In this document: piece by piece, positions 41,066-50,600 of the stretch
Position numbering within the stretch: the stretch's first letter is position 1
How the letters are laid out: each line of letters begins with the position of its first letter
Assembly (NCBI GenBank): GCA_035460165.1
Contig: DATHWW010000005.1
Coordinates: forward strand, 146,834-210,833
DNA length: 64,000 nucleotides
Direction: 5' to 3'
From: MM2 sp035460165
GTDB taxonomy: Bacteria > Pseudomonadota > Gammaproteobacteria > Burkholderiales > Methylophilaceae
Made by a program: the position numbers and the translations under genes
Notes under the pieces: generated by a model
Databases searched by the model: none
The model's input: the letters and a program-made list of their open reading frames with translations, nothing else
What the model was told of the DNA's origin: nothing

Positions 41066-44000
41066 TTATTGCAGACTGTCGATCAGGTCGCGTATGTAAT
41101 CGGCACGGTCTACGATGTCTTCCTTGCCCACCGCAACGCGCAATTTGTCCGGGCCGTTCATGCGTGCGTGACGATTTGTTTGCAGAATCTTGATCAGCTT
41201 GGTCGGATCGAGATCCGCATGCGGATCGAATTGCAGCTGGATGATGTCGGCACTGGCATCGATCTTCACGATGCCGAGTGGCTTTGCCAGTATGCGCAAT
41301 TTGTGGCATTCCAGCAGCGCCTCGGACTGCGGCGGCGGCAGGCCGAAGCGGTCTATCAGTTCTTCCTGCATCAGTTGCAGCTGGTCGGCTTCGGTGCAAT
41401 TGGCGAGGCGCTTGTAGATCACCAGCCGCTCGTGCACGTCCGGGCAATACGCGTCCGGCAACAGCGCGGGGGTGTGCAGGTTGATCTCGGTCGTCACACC
41501 CAACGGCGCGTCGAGATTGGGTTCCTTGCCGGCCTGCAATTGCTTGACGGCGTGCGCCAGCATTTCGCTGTAGAGGTTGAAGCCGATCTCCTGCATTTCG
41601 CCGGATTGCGAGTCGCCCAGCAACTCGCCCGCGCCGCGGATTTCCAGATCATGCATCGCGAGATGAAAGCCGGCGCCGAGGTCTTCCAGCAGCTGGATCG
41701 CATCCAGCCGTTTTTCGGCTTGCGGCGTGATCTTGACGTCGGGTTCGGTCAGCAGGTAAGCGTAGGCTTGGTGGTGCGAACGCCCGACGCGGCCGCGCAA
41801 CTGATGCAGTTGGGCTAATCCAAACCTGTCGGCGCGGTTCATGATGATGGTGTTGGCGGTCGGTACGTCGATGCCGGTTTCGATGATGGTGGTACACAGC
41901 AGCAGATTGAAGCGCTGCTGGTAGAAGTCGCGCATCACATGCTCCAGTTCGCGCTCGCGCAGCTGGCCATGGGCAATGCTGATGCGCGCTTCCGGCAGCA
42001 TTTTTTCCAGCCTGTCGCGCATCGCATAGATGGATTCGACTTCATTGTGCAGGAAGTACACCTGCCCGCCGCGTTTCAGCTCGCGCATCACCGCTTCGCA
42101 GATTACGCCTTCCGACCAGGACGAAACAAAGGTCTTGATCGACAGCCGCTTCTGCGGGGGCGTCGAAATCATCGAAAATTCGCGCAGGCCTTCCATCGCC
42201 ATCGACAGCGTGCGCGGGATCGGCGTTGCTGTCAGTGTCAGCACGTCCACCTCGGAGCGCATCGCCTTCAGCTGCTCCTTCTGACGCACGCCGAAGCGGT
42301 GCTCTTCGTCGATGATGGTGAGGCCCAGATTCTTGAACTTGATGTCTTTCTGGATCAGCCGGTGGGTGCCGATGATGATGTCGATATGGCCGGCTTCCAG
42401 CCCCGCCAGTGCTTCCTTCTGCTCCTTGGCGGTGCGGAAGCGCGAGATTTCCGCAATCTTGATCGGCCATTCGGCAAAGCGGTCAGTGAAATTGTTGTAA
42501 TGCTGTTCGGCGAGCAGCGTGGTCGGCACCAATACCGCGACCTGCTTGCCGCCCATTACGGCGACGAAGGCGGCGCGCAGCGCGACTTCGGTCTTGCCGA
42601 AGCCGACGTCGCCGCAGACCAGGCGATCCATCGGCCGACCGGACTGCATGTCCTTGATAACCGCCTCGATCGCGGACAACTGGTCCGGCGTTTCCTCGAA
42701 CGGGAAGCCTTCGGCGAACGCTTCGTAGTCATGCAGGCTGAGCTTGAACGCATGGCCCTTGCGCGCGGCACGCATCGCATAGAGGTTGAGCAGTTCGGCG
42801 GCGGTGTCGCGGATCTGCTTCAGTGCGCGCTTGCGGGCCTTGTCCCATTGGCCGCTGCCCAGCTTGTGCAAGGGCGCCGATTCGGGCGGTCCGCCGGAGT
42901 AGCGCGAAATCAGGAACAGCTGCGATACGGGGACGTAGAGCTTGTCGGCACCTGCGTATTCCAGTAGCAGGAATTCGGTTTCACCTTCGCCCAGGTCGAG
43001 ATTTACCAGGCCACGATAGCGTCCGACGCCATGCTGTTCATGCACCACCGGATCGTTTTCGCGCAGCTCCGACAAATCCTTGAGCATGCCCTCGACGCTG
43101 CGTGCGCGGTCTTTCTCGCGACGTCGCTCCTGACGTACCTGCGTGGGGTAGAGTTCGGCTTCGGTGATGAGTGCGATGTGATCGGTGCTGAAGCCCCCGT
43201 GCAGCGGCGCGACGCCCAGCATGAGCCGCTCGCCGGAGCCCAGGAATTGCGACCAGTCGTCGCAGGTTTTTAGCCTGAGGCCATGTTCCGCCAGCAGTTG
43301 CGCCATGGTTTCGCGGCGCCCCAGGCTTTCGGCGGCGATCAGTACGCGGCCGTCATATGCCTGCAAAAAGGCGGTCAGTTTGTGCAGCGGGTGCTCCGCG
43401 CGGCGCTCGACATTGAGGTCGGGAAGCGCACTCGGCGCATTGGCGATCAGCTGCAGCCGTCCGAAACGCTGCGCGGCGACGAAGAAATCCGCGGTGTCGA
43501 TCAACAGCGATTTGGGCGGCAGGATGGGACGTTCGCGGTCATGGTCCAGCAGGCGATGGCGGCTTTGCGTTTCCTGCCAGAAGGTCTGCGCGGCGGCGTC
43601 GAGATCGCCGTGGAGGCACAGGGTGGCGTTGGCCGGCAGGTAATCGAATAGCGTGGCGGTTTCTTCAAAGAATAACGGCAGATACCATTCGATGCCGCCT
43701 GAAGCGATGCCGCTGCTGACATCCTTGTAGATGCGGCATTTGGACGGATCGCCTTCGAAGATTTCGCGGAAAGTCTTGCGGAAATGCGCGATGCCTTTTT
43801 CGTCCAGCGGGAATTCGCGCGCCGGCAAGAGGCGGATTTCGTTGACCGGATAAACGCTGCGCTGGCTGTCGACGTCGAAAGTGCGGATAGTTTCGATTTC
43901 ATCGTCGAACAGGTCGATGCGGTACGGCAGGGCGCTGCCCATCGGGTAGAGGTCGATCAGCCCACCGCGCACACTGAATTCGCCGGGCGACATTACCTGG

Positions 44001-44455
44001 TTGACATGGTGATAGCCGGCAGCGGCGCATTGCGCGCGCAATGCTTCGGTATCGAGCTTCTGCCCTTTCTTGAGCATGAAAGTGTGCGCGGCGAGGAAGG
44101 CTACAGGGGGCAGGCGCACCAAAGCAGTGCCTGCCGGCACGATCATGACGTCGCAGGCGTTCTGCGAAATCTGGTACAACGTCGCCAGCCGTTCCGAAAC
44201 GAGATCGGGGTGCGGCGAGAAATGATCGTAGGGCAGGGTTTCCCAGTCCGGTAGCAGATGGATTGCGAGTTCAGGCTCGAACCAGCGCATTTCTTCCAGC
44301 AGGCGTTGCGCATCGAAGGCCGACGCGGTAATGATGACCAGGGGCGATTTCAGTTCGCGCGCGAGCTTGGCCAAAGCGAGGGTGTCGGCGCCTGGATGAA
44401 GGCCTGAAATGCGTTCCGACTTGCCGGGAGCGGGTATGGGAAGTAATGACTGCAT
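41066..44455 (-). CDS. mfd: Transcription-repair coupling factor
   Basis: Protein of 1129 aa from ATG 44455 (MQSLLPIPAPGKSERISGLH); the upstream extension to 44494 looks non-coding. The order is a UvrB-like N-terminal module (LLPDWETLPYDHFSPHPDLV), the RNA-polymerase interaction domain (DPVVHEQHGVGRYRGLVNLD), the RecG-like motor with Walker A GDVGFGKTEVALRAAF and DEEH box TIIDEEHRFGVRQKEQ, and a C-terminal UvrA-masking domain. It removes stalled RNA polymerase and recruits UvrA. Its stop codon TAA coincides with the TTA target duplication of MITE-like copy 3. Confidence 0.97.
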   Translation of the reverse strand: MQSLLPIPAPGKSERISGLHPGADTLALAKLARELKSPLVIITASAFDAQRLLEEMRWFEPELAIHLLPDWETLPYDHFSPHPDLVSERLATLYQISQNACDVMIVPAGTALVRLPPVAFLAAHTFMLKKGQKLDTEALRAQCAAAGYHHVNQVMSPGEFSVRGGLIDLYPMGSALPYRIDLFDDEIETIRTFDVDSQRSVYPVNEIRLLPAREFPLDEKGIAHFRKTFREIFEGDPSKCRIYKDVSSGIASGGIEWYLPLFFEETATLFDYLPANATLCLHGDLDAAAQTFWQETQSRHRLLDHDRERPILPPKSLLIDTADFFVAAQRFGRLQLIANAPSALPDLNVERRAEHPLHKLTAFLQAYDGRVLIAAESLGRRETMAQLLAEHGLRLKTCDDWSQFLGSGERLMLGVAPLHGGFSTDHIALITEAELYPTQVRQERRREKDRARSVEGMLKDLSELRENDPVVHEQHGVGRYRGLVNLDLGEGETEFLLLEYAGADKLYVPVSQLFLISRYSGGPPESAPLHKLGSGQWDKARKRALKQIRDTAAELLNLYAMRAARKGHAFKLSLHDYEAFAEGFPFEETPDQLSAIEAVIKDMQSGRPMDRLVCGDVGFGKTEVALRAAFVAVMGGKQVAVLVPTTLLAEQHYNNFTDRFAEWPIKIAEISRFRTAKEQKEALAGLEAGHIDIIIGTHRLIQKDIKFKNLGLTIIDEEHRFGVRQKEQLKAMRSEVDVLTLTATPIPRTLSMAMEGLREFSMISTPPQKRLSIKTFVSSWSEGVICEAVMRELKRGGQVYFLHNEVESIYAMRDRLEKMLPEARISIAHGQLRERELEHVMRDFYQQRFNLLLCTTIIETGIDVPTANTIIMNRADRFGLAQLHQLRGRVGRSHHQAYAYLLTEPDVKITPQAEKRLDAIQLLEDLGAGFHLAMHDLEIRGAGELLGDSQSGEMQEIGFNLYSEMLAHAVKQLQAGKEPNLDAPLGVTTEINLHTPALLPDAYCPDVHERLVIYKRLANCTEADQLQLMQEELIDRFGLPPPQSEALLECHKLRILAKPLGIVKIDASADIIQLQFDPHADLDPTKLIKILQTNRHARMNGPDKLRVAVGKEDIVDRADYIRDLIDSLQ

Positions 44456-44551
44456 AAGACGGCCTATTATAGCGGCCGGCACGGGCGCAGCCAAAGGAAA
44501 CCCGCTGGCCGCGCATGGCGTCCAGCGGTTATTGCATCAGGAAACTAGATA

Positions 44552-44857
44552 TTACTTTTTAGGCAGCATGCTGCTGATCTGCGCTTCGGCGGCGGTCCAG
44601 TATCCCAACGGGTTGCCGGCGAACTGGTCGCGTTCGGCCAGATAGTAGGCTGCGACCTGGATCATGTTGTAGCGCTCTTCATTGCCCGGATTCCATGCGG
44701 CCTTGGCCGTTGTTTTGGTTGCCAGAGCTTTCTTGGCGGCCGCAGGCTTTGCAGCGGCTTTGGCCGGAGCGGCTTTCTTGACGGGTGCTGCTTTCACTGC
44801 AGCGGTTTTTGTTGGAGCTGCCTTTTGGGCGGCGGTCTTGGGCTTGGCTTCGGCCAT
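44552..44857 (-). CDS. Ala/Lys-rich tail fused to a DUF2934 domain
   Basis: Protein of 101 aa. Residues 1-55 are almost only Ala, Lys, Pro and Thr (MAEAKPKTAAQKAAPTKTAA onwards), like the histone H1-like tails of bacterial nucleoid proteins. The rest, NEERYNMIQVAAYYLAERDQ followed by WTAAEAQISSML, matches DUF2934, a short helical module of unknown function. A DNA- or polyanion-binding role for the tail is inferred from composition. It sits between mfd and tldD, transcribed alone on the minus strand, with AGGAAGC before its ATG. Confidence 0.85.
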   Translation of the reverse strand: MAEAKPKTAAQKAAPTKTAAVKAAPVKKAAPAKAAAKPAAAKKALATKTTAKAAWNPGNEERYNMIQVAAYYLAERDQFAGNPLGYWTAAEAQISSMLPKK

Positions 44858-44952
44858 GGTACGCTTCCTTTCTGAGGTTGCTGGATGGTTGGGTTAGATC
44901 ATAAGGATTTTCCCAACCAAATCAAGCAATTTATGCGCCCGAGAAAGGGTGG

Positions 44953-46431
44953 CTATGCTCCGGTGCCGCCCACGGTCAGTCCGTCGATGCGCAAGGTGGG
45001 CTGACCCACCCCCACCGGTACACTCTGACCTTCCTTGCCGCAAGTGCCCACGCCGCTATCCAATTGCATGTCGTTGCCTATCATCGATACGCGCGTCAGC
45101 ACGTCCGGGCCGTTGCCGATCAGGGTCGCGCCCTTTACCGGGTAGGTCAGTTTTCCGTCTTCGATCATCCATGCTTCGGCCGCCGAAAACACAAACTTGC
45201 CGCTGGTGATGTCTACCTGGCCGCCGCCGAAATTGACCGCATACAGGCCTTTTTTCACCGAGCCGATGATTTCTTCCGGTGTTTTGTCGCCGTTCAGCAT
45301 GACGGTGTTGGTCATGCGCGGCATCGGGATGTGCGCATAGGATTCGCGGCGGGCGTTGCCGGTGAGGCCCATGCCCATCAGCCGCGCATTCAGCGAATCT
45401 TGCAAGTAACCTTTCAGGATACCGTTTTCGATCAGAACCGTACGTTGGGTCGGCGCACCTTCATCATCGATGTTGAGCGAACCGCGGCGGTTGGTGATGG
45501 TGCCGTCGTCGACCACCGTCACGCCAGATGATGCCACTTGCTGGCCGATGCGTCCGGAAAAGGCCGAGCTGCCTTTGCGGTTGAAATCGCCTTCCAGGCC
45601 GTGGCCGATGGCTTCGTGCAACAAAATGCCGGGCCAGCCGGAGCCGAGGACGACGGTCATCGAACCGGCCGGGGCAGCGCGCGCTTCCAGATTGGTGAGC
45701 GCCTGATGCACTGCCTTGCGGGCGTAATCCTGCAGCACTTCGTCGGTGAAGTAAGCGTAGTCGAATCGTCCGCCGCCACCGGCACCGCCTTGTTCGCGCT
45801 TGCCGTCCTGCTCGGCGATTACCTGGATCGAAACCCGGACCAAAGGCCGGATATCTGCCGCCATCATGCCGTCGTGGCGCGCAATCAGTACCACCTCGTA
45901 CTCGCCGGCCAGCGATGCCATCACTTGCGTGATGCGCGGATCGAGCTTGCGGGCGTAATCTTCCAGCCGTTCCAGCAGCTTCACTTTTTGAGCGTCGCTC
46001 AAGCTGGCGATGGGGTCATGCGGCACGTAAAGCTGCGATGCGCTGGCGCGGCCTATGGCCTTGGCGCTGTGCTCGTTGCCCTGGGCGGCAATGGCGCGTG
46101 TGGCTTCGGCGGCCTGTTGCAGCGCGGGGAGACTGATGTCGTCGGAATAGGCGAATGCGGTTTTCTCGCCCGAAACTGCGCGCACGCCGACGCCTTGATC
46201 GATGCTGAAACTGCCGGATTTAACCTGGCCCTCTTCGAGCCCCCAGCTTTCCGAGCGGCTGTATTGAAAATACAGGTCGGCGTAGTCCACCTTGTGCTTC
46301 ATGATGCTGCCCAGCACGCCCTGCAGGGAATGCATGTCGAGCGCATACGGCGCCAGCAGCGTCGAATGTGCCGTCGCAAACAGGGTGCCCGGTTCGGGGC
46401 TGGAGGTGGAGGGGATATTTTCAGGTTTCAT
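44953..46431 (-). CDS. tldD: Metalloprotease TldD
   Basis: Protein of 492 aa from ATG 46431 (MKPENIPSTSSPEPGTLFAT). The zinc site is LLHEAIGHGLEGDFNRKG (HExxxH). Other family segments are GVGVRAVSGEKTAFAYSDDI, GTITNRRGSLNIDDEGAPTQ and TCGKEGQSVPVGVGQPTLRI. TldD and TldE (PmbA) form a heterodimeric protease that trims peptides such as microcin precursors; no tldE gene is in this window. It is downstream of the nitrilase and yhdP genes on the same strand, with a 281-bp gap. Confidence 0.96.
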   Translation of the reverse strand: MKPENIPSTSSPEPGTLFATAHSTLLAPYALDMHSLQGVLGSIMKHKVDYADLYFQYSRSESWGLEEGQVKSGSFSIDQGVGVRAVSGEKTAFAYSDDISLPALQQAAEATRAIAAQGNEHSAKAIGRASASQLYVPHDPIASLSDAQKVKLLERLEDYARKLDPRITQVMASLAGEYEVVLIARHDGMMAADIRPLVRVSIQVIAEQDGKREQGGAGGGGRFDYAYFTDEVLQDYARKAVHQALTNLEARAAPAGSMTVVLGSGWPGILLHEAIGHGLEGDFNRKGSSAFSGRIGQQVASSGVTVVDDGTITNRRGSLNIDDEGAPTQRTVLIENGILKGYLQDSLNARLMGMGLTGNARRESYAHIPMPRMTNTVMLNGDKTPEEIIGSVKKGLYAVNFGGGQVDITSGKFVFSAAEAWMIEDGKLTYPVKGATLIGNGPDVLTRVSMIGNDMQLDSGVGTCGKEGQSVPVGVGQPTLRIDGLTVGGTGA

Positions 46432-46712
46432 TGGCAAGTAATCCTAGTGAGCGGATGTTCATCGTAGAGCGTCATCATACCAGTCCATTAGCGGGCGGAC
46501 GCTACGTAAAATCTGGAAACGGATAGGTAATATTAATGAGCTGAAGTGCGTGTCTGCATGTAGGAGAGGACAGCTCAGGTACGGAAATGTTCGAATACGC
46601 CCTATGCCCCGCATAGAAATCCGCACTGCGGAGGGCATGCTGCGCTGGAATGCAGGGAATTGGAAAGTTACTGTACCTGAAAACCCACTTTCCAGCGGGC
46701 TTTCAGGTTAGG
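46432..46712. other. Gap between tldD and the nitrilase gene, with a stem-loop
   Basis: No confident gene. A stem-loop at about 46676-46709 pairs ACCTGAAA with TTTCAGGT, and CCC with GGG inside. It lies just after the nitrilase stop and may end that transcript, though it lacks a T run. The tldD promoter is presumably in 46432-46600. Confidence 0.4.
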
Positions 46713-47591
46713 TCAGCACGCGTGTAGCGTGCGGTGTTTCAGTGCGGGCAGGCTCTTGCGCAGGCTGGCCTGGTAGGCTGGGTTGAATCCGGCGATGACC
46801 ACCCCGGAACCGCGCGGAAGGCGATCCAGCACTACGCCCCAAGGATCGACGATCATGCTGTTGCCATGCGTTTCGCGGCCGGAAATATGGTAGCCGCCCT
46901 GTGCCGGAGCCAGCACGTAGCACAGGTTTTCGATGGCGCGGGCGCGGATCAGCGTTTCCCAGTGCGCCTTGCCGGTGGTATCGGTAAACGCGGCCGGCAC
47001 GACGATCAGGTCCACTTCGCCCATCGCGCGGTAGAGTTCGGGGAAACGCAAGTCATAGCAGATGGAAAGGCCGATCTTGCCCAGTGGCGTATCGAGCACG
47101 ACGATCTTGTCGCCGGGTTCGATGGTGGCCTCTTCGTGATAGTGCTCGCTGCCGAGATTGAGGCCGAACAGATGGATCTTGTCGTAGCGTGCGGCCTGCT
47201 TGCCCGTTGGGTCAAATACCAGGCAGGCGTTGCGCACCTTCTCCGGGGTGCTGGCTTCCATCGGCACAGAACCGCCAATCAGCCAGATTTGGTGCTTTTT
47301 TGCCATGCGCGACAGAAAGCGCTGGATCGGACCGCTGCCTTCCTTTTCGCGGGCTGCGACCTTGTCGGTATCCTTCAGGCCCATGATCGCGAAATATTCC
47401 GGCAGGCTGACCAGTTTTGCGCCTTGCGATACGGCAATTTCGATCAAACGTTCCGCTTCGCTCAGATTTGCGGAGACATTGGGGCCGGACGCCATCTGGA
47501 TGCCGGCGATCTTCACGATGCCGGGAGCGGTAGCTGCTTTGTTGGTGGCCTTGGCAGGCTTTGCTGTTTTTGTGCGGGATTTGATGGGCAT
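46713..47591 (-). CDS. Carbon-nitrogen hydrolase (nitrilase superfamily, Nit-like)
   Basis: Protein of 292 aa from ATG 47591. The first 30 residues are a Lys/Ala/Thr-rich tail (MPIKSRTKTAKPAKATNKAA) not usual for the family. The catalytic triad is visible: Glu in LVSLPEYFAIMGLKD, Lys in RYDKIHLFGLNLGSEHYHE, Cys in IGLSICYDLRFPELYRAMGE. The residues around the Cys match the Nit1/Nit2 branch, which cleaves deaminated glutathione or omega-amides. It lies between yhdP and tldD, a common proteobacterial order. The substrate is inferred from the subgroup. Confidence 0.9.
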   Translation of the reverse strand: MPIKSRTKTAKPAKATNKAATAPGIVKIAGIQMASGPNVSANLSEAERLIEIAVSQGAKLVSLPEYFAIMGLKDTDKVAAREKEGSGPIQRFLSRMAKKHQIWLIGGSVPMEASTPEKVRNACLVFDPTGKQAARYDKIHLFGLNLGSEHYHEEATIEPGDKIVVLDTPLGKIGLSICYDLRFPELYRAMGEVDLIVVPAAFTDTTGKAHWETLIRARAIENLCYVLAPAQGGYHISGRETHGNSMIVDPWGVVLDRLPRGSGVVIAGFNPAYQASLRKSLPALKHRTLHAC

Positions 47592-47677
47592 GGCGATTTC
47601 CGTGGTGCTGTTTTTATTCAAGCCTACCATAACCGCGGTGCGGTTTCAGCAGTAAAGCTTAATCCGGGCTCGCGACT

Positions 47678-50600
47678 TTATTGTCCGGCCGGCCCGGAAG
47701 TGGAGGGCTGTTTGCTGTTCGACTTTACTTCCTGCGGTTCGTCCCAGGTGCCGGTGATGTCGTATTCGTAGGCGACGAGTTTGTTGAACGGATCGTTCAG
47801 CAGTTTTTGCGCGACGATGGCGGCAACACCCACCGCTGGACCACCGGCGAAAGCCGCAACCGAGAGACTATCGCTGATCGACGGCGTGACCTTGATGCGC
47901 AGGTTTTGCGTTTCTTTCGCCAGATTGGTTTCGCCCTTGATCGCAACTTTCGCGGCCGGACCTTCCATCATGAAGTCGTCGCTGCGCATGATGCCGTTGT
48001 CAATGTCGGCATTGACACCGATTTTGTTGAACGAGAAACCTGCGCTGAAGATGTCGCGGAAGTCGAAGGCCAGTCGGCGTGGCAAGCTTTGCAGACTCAG
48101 CACGCCCAGCAGGCGGCCAACGCCGGGGCGGATCTTGAGGAACTGGCCGTTCCTCGCTTCGAGACTGAGCTTACCGCCCAGGCCGGCCACATTGAATTCG
48201 TGCGGGCTGCCAGGCCAGCGCAGATTGCCGGTCAGGTCAGCATTGCCGCCCTTGATGGTGTCGGGGTAGCCGAAGCGATCCATCGTCTTGCCGAGGTCTT
48301 CGATATTCCAGGTCAGGTTGAGCCGCGTATTCGGACGCCGCTTCCAGCTGTGCCATACGCCATTCACCGACAACGTGCTGTCTGGGTTGCTGATGACCAG
48401 TTTGTCGATGTTCCAGTCGATGTTCTGCTGGGTGGCAACCAGTTCCAGGCGGCCCAGTTTTTTCTGTTTAATCTCGAAGTTTTCCGCGATCACGTCCAGC
48501 GCTGGATATTGCACCTCTTTCTGCTGCGCAGGCTCGTCCGGGGCGCTTAGTTTGGCGGGAGCCGGGCTGGGTGCGATCAATGACTTGAGCCGGGCGACGA
48601 TCTTGCCGTTGCCGCCCTTGACCCACAATGCTTCCCCGGTGATTTCCTGGCTCTGGATATTGGTGCGCCAGCCGTTGGAGACCGGTTTTGCATCCAGGTT
48701 CAACGCATTGATGCGGCGGCCGAAGATATCCAGCGAGCCTATCGACAGATTCGCGGAACTGATTTCCGCTCCCGGATTGGTGGATTCGCTGTCCGAGGCG
48801 GGTGTGGAGGGCGAGCCGGCGAGTATGCTTTGCCATTGATCCGCATCCACATACTGCAGGTTGCCGCGTACGCTGATCCCGCGCTGTGCCGGCAAGTCGG
48901 CCGTACCGCCGAAGTGGATCTCGCCGCGATCCAGCAACATTGTTCCGTTCTGGTCAACGCGCTGGAAGCGGGCATCGACCGCTTTGCCGAGGGTGATGGC
49001 AACGATGTCCTGGTTTTCGTTTTGCGTTTTCTTTTCGATCAGTAACGGCAAGATGTCGGCATCGCTTTTGGCGAAAGGAGCGGGCAAGCTGGAGGCGAGC
49101 CCGACCAGCGACGATTTGACGATGACATTCGCCTGCTGCTTGTGGGCATTGATTTCCGCCGTCCAATCGGTGCTGCCCTGCAGTTTGTCCGCGAGCGGCG
49201 ACGCGACTGCCTGACGGATGCCTTTGCTGTCGATGTTTCCTTGCGCGGTGATGCGCAACTGGCCATCCTTGCCGCTTTCGATATTGACCTGGGCCGGCCC
49301 GCCGAAGACGCGCGCAGCCACATTTTGTGCGCGCAAAGTGGTTTCGGTGAAATCCAGACGCCCGTGGATGCCTTCCAACGTCGGCATTTCGCCGTTGCCG
49401 CCCAGCATGCCGTTGGTGATCGCATAGCTGCCCTTGACGCGCGTGCCTTCACCTTCGGTCGCCAGCGGGATGCGCAGGCCTATCGCCAGTTTGCCGCTGC
49501 CGCTGGCCTGCATGCCTTCAGTGAAGCGATCGATGGCGTCCAGCAGCGGGCTGTTGTTGAGATAACGCACCAACTCGGCGGGCGGGCTTTGCAACTCCCC
49601 GGTCACTTCCAGCACCGGGTTTTCCGTGTCCAGCACAGGGATCACCGCTTTTGCGCGCGTGATCTGGTTGCCGAAAAGATGGCCTTCCTTGGCGTTCAGC
49701 TCCATGCGATTGCCGCGGAAGAGCATGGCCAGTTTCACACCTTCGAGCTGCGGCCAGCCGTCGGCGTAATGCAATACGCCATCGGAAATGTCCGCGCTGA
49801 TTTCGAATAGCCCCTTCTTGTTGTCGTCCCAAGGGAATTCGTCCAAGTTGCCCTTGACTATGACGTTAACGTTTTCGCCGCGACCGCCGAGGATAGACGT
49901 ATCGAGCCAGCTCAGCGTGTCGGGACTGAGCATCATCGGGTAGTAGAACTGGGCAAAGCGTCCGTCGGCACGGTTGAATTTGCCTTTCAAGTCCAGGACT
50001 CCGCTGCCCTTGCCGGTGTATTGGTAGTCCGCTTCGATGGTGCCGCTGAGGTGCGGGCTGCTGACGGCCAGGTTGGAGACCTTGACGTCCAACTTGTCGT
50101 TTTTGCGAGTCCAGTTTGCCCGGCCGCTCAGTTTGTCCATCGGAATCGGCCAGCGCAGGATGTCCTTGACCTCGATCTTGGCGTCGGTGGCGGAAAAAGC
50201 CAGCGTTCCGCCATCCTCTTTGGCATCCACCGTGCCGTCCAATCCGGTGAAGCCCGGGATGCCTTGGTACGGCCGCATGCTCAATTGGCTGAAGCGGCTG
50301 CGCAGGCCGTAGGTTTCAATGCTGAAGGTCGTGCCGCCCCAATCAAGCTCAAAGTCTTTCAGCAGGCCCGAGGGTGCGATTTCGGCCAATGCCTTGCGGG
50401 CTTCCTCGCTGATGGATACGTGGTCGGCGAACGCCGCCAGCTGTTCCAGGCTGATTTCGTCCAGTCGGATGCTGCCTTCCGCCAGTTCCTTGCCGTTGGC
50501 CAGGCGGTTGCGGACGCGGACGTTGCCGTTTTGCATTTCCAGGCCTTCGGAGACCAGCTTGATATGCTCGGCGCGCATTTCCTGCCCATCCGCCATGCGT

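Noticed and set aside
46604..46711. A 35-codon plus-strand frame (MPRIEIRTAEGMLRWNAGNW...) between nitrilase and tldD
   Set aside because: Short, no convincing ribosome-binding site, and its 3' part coincides with a stem-loop; could be real but not supportable.
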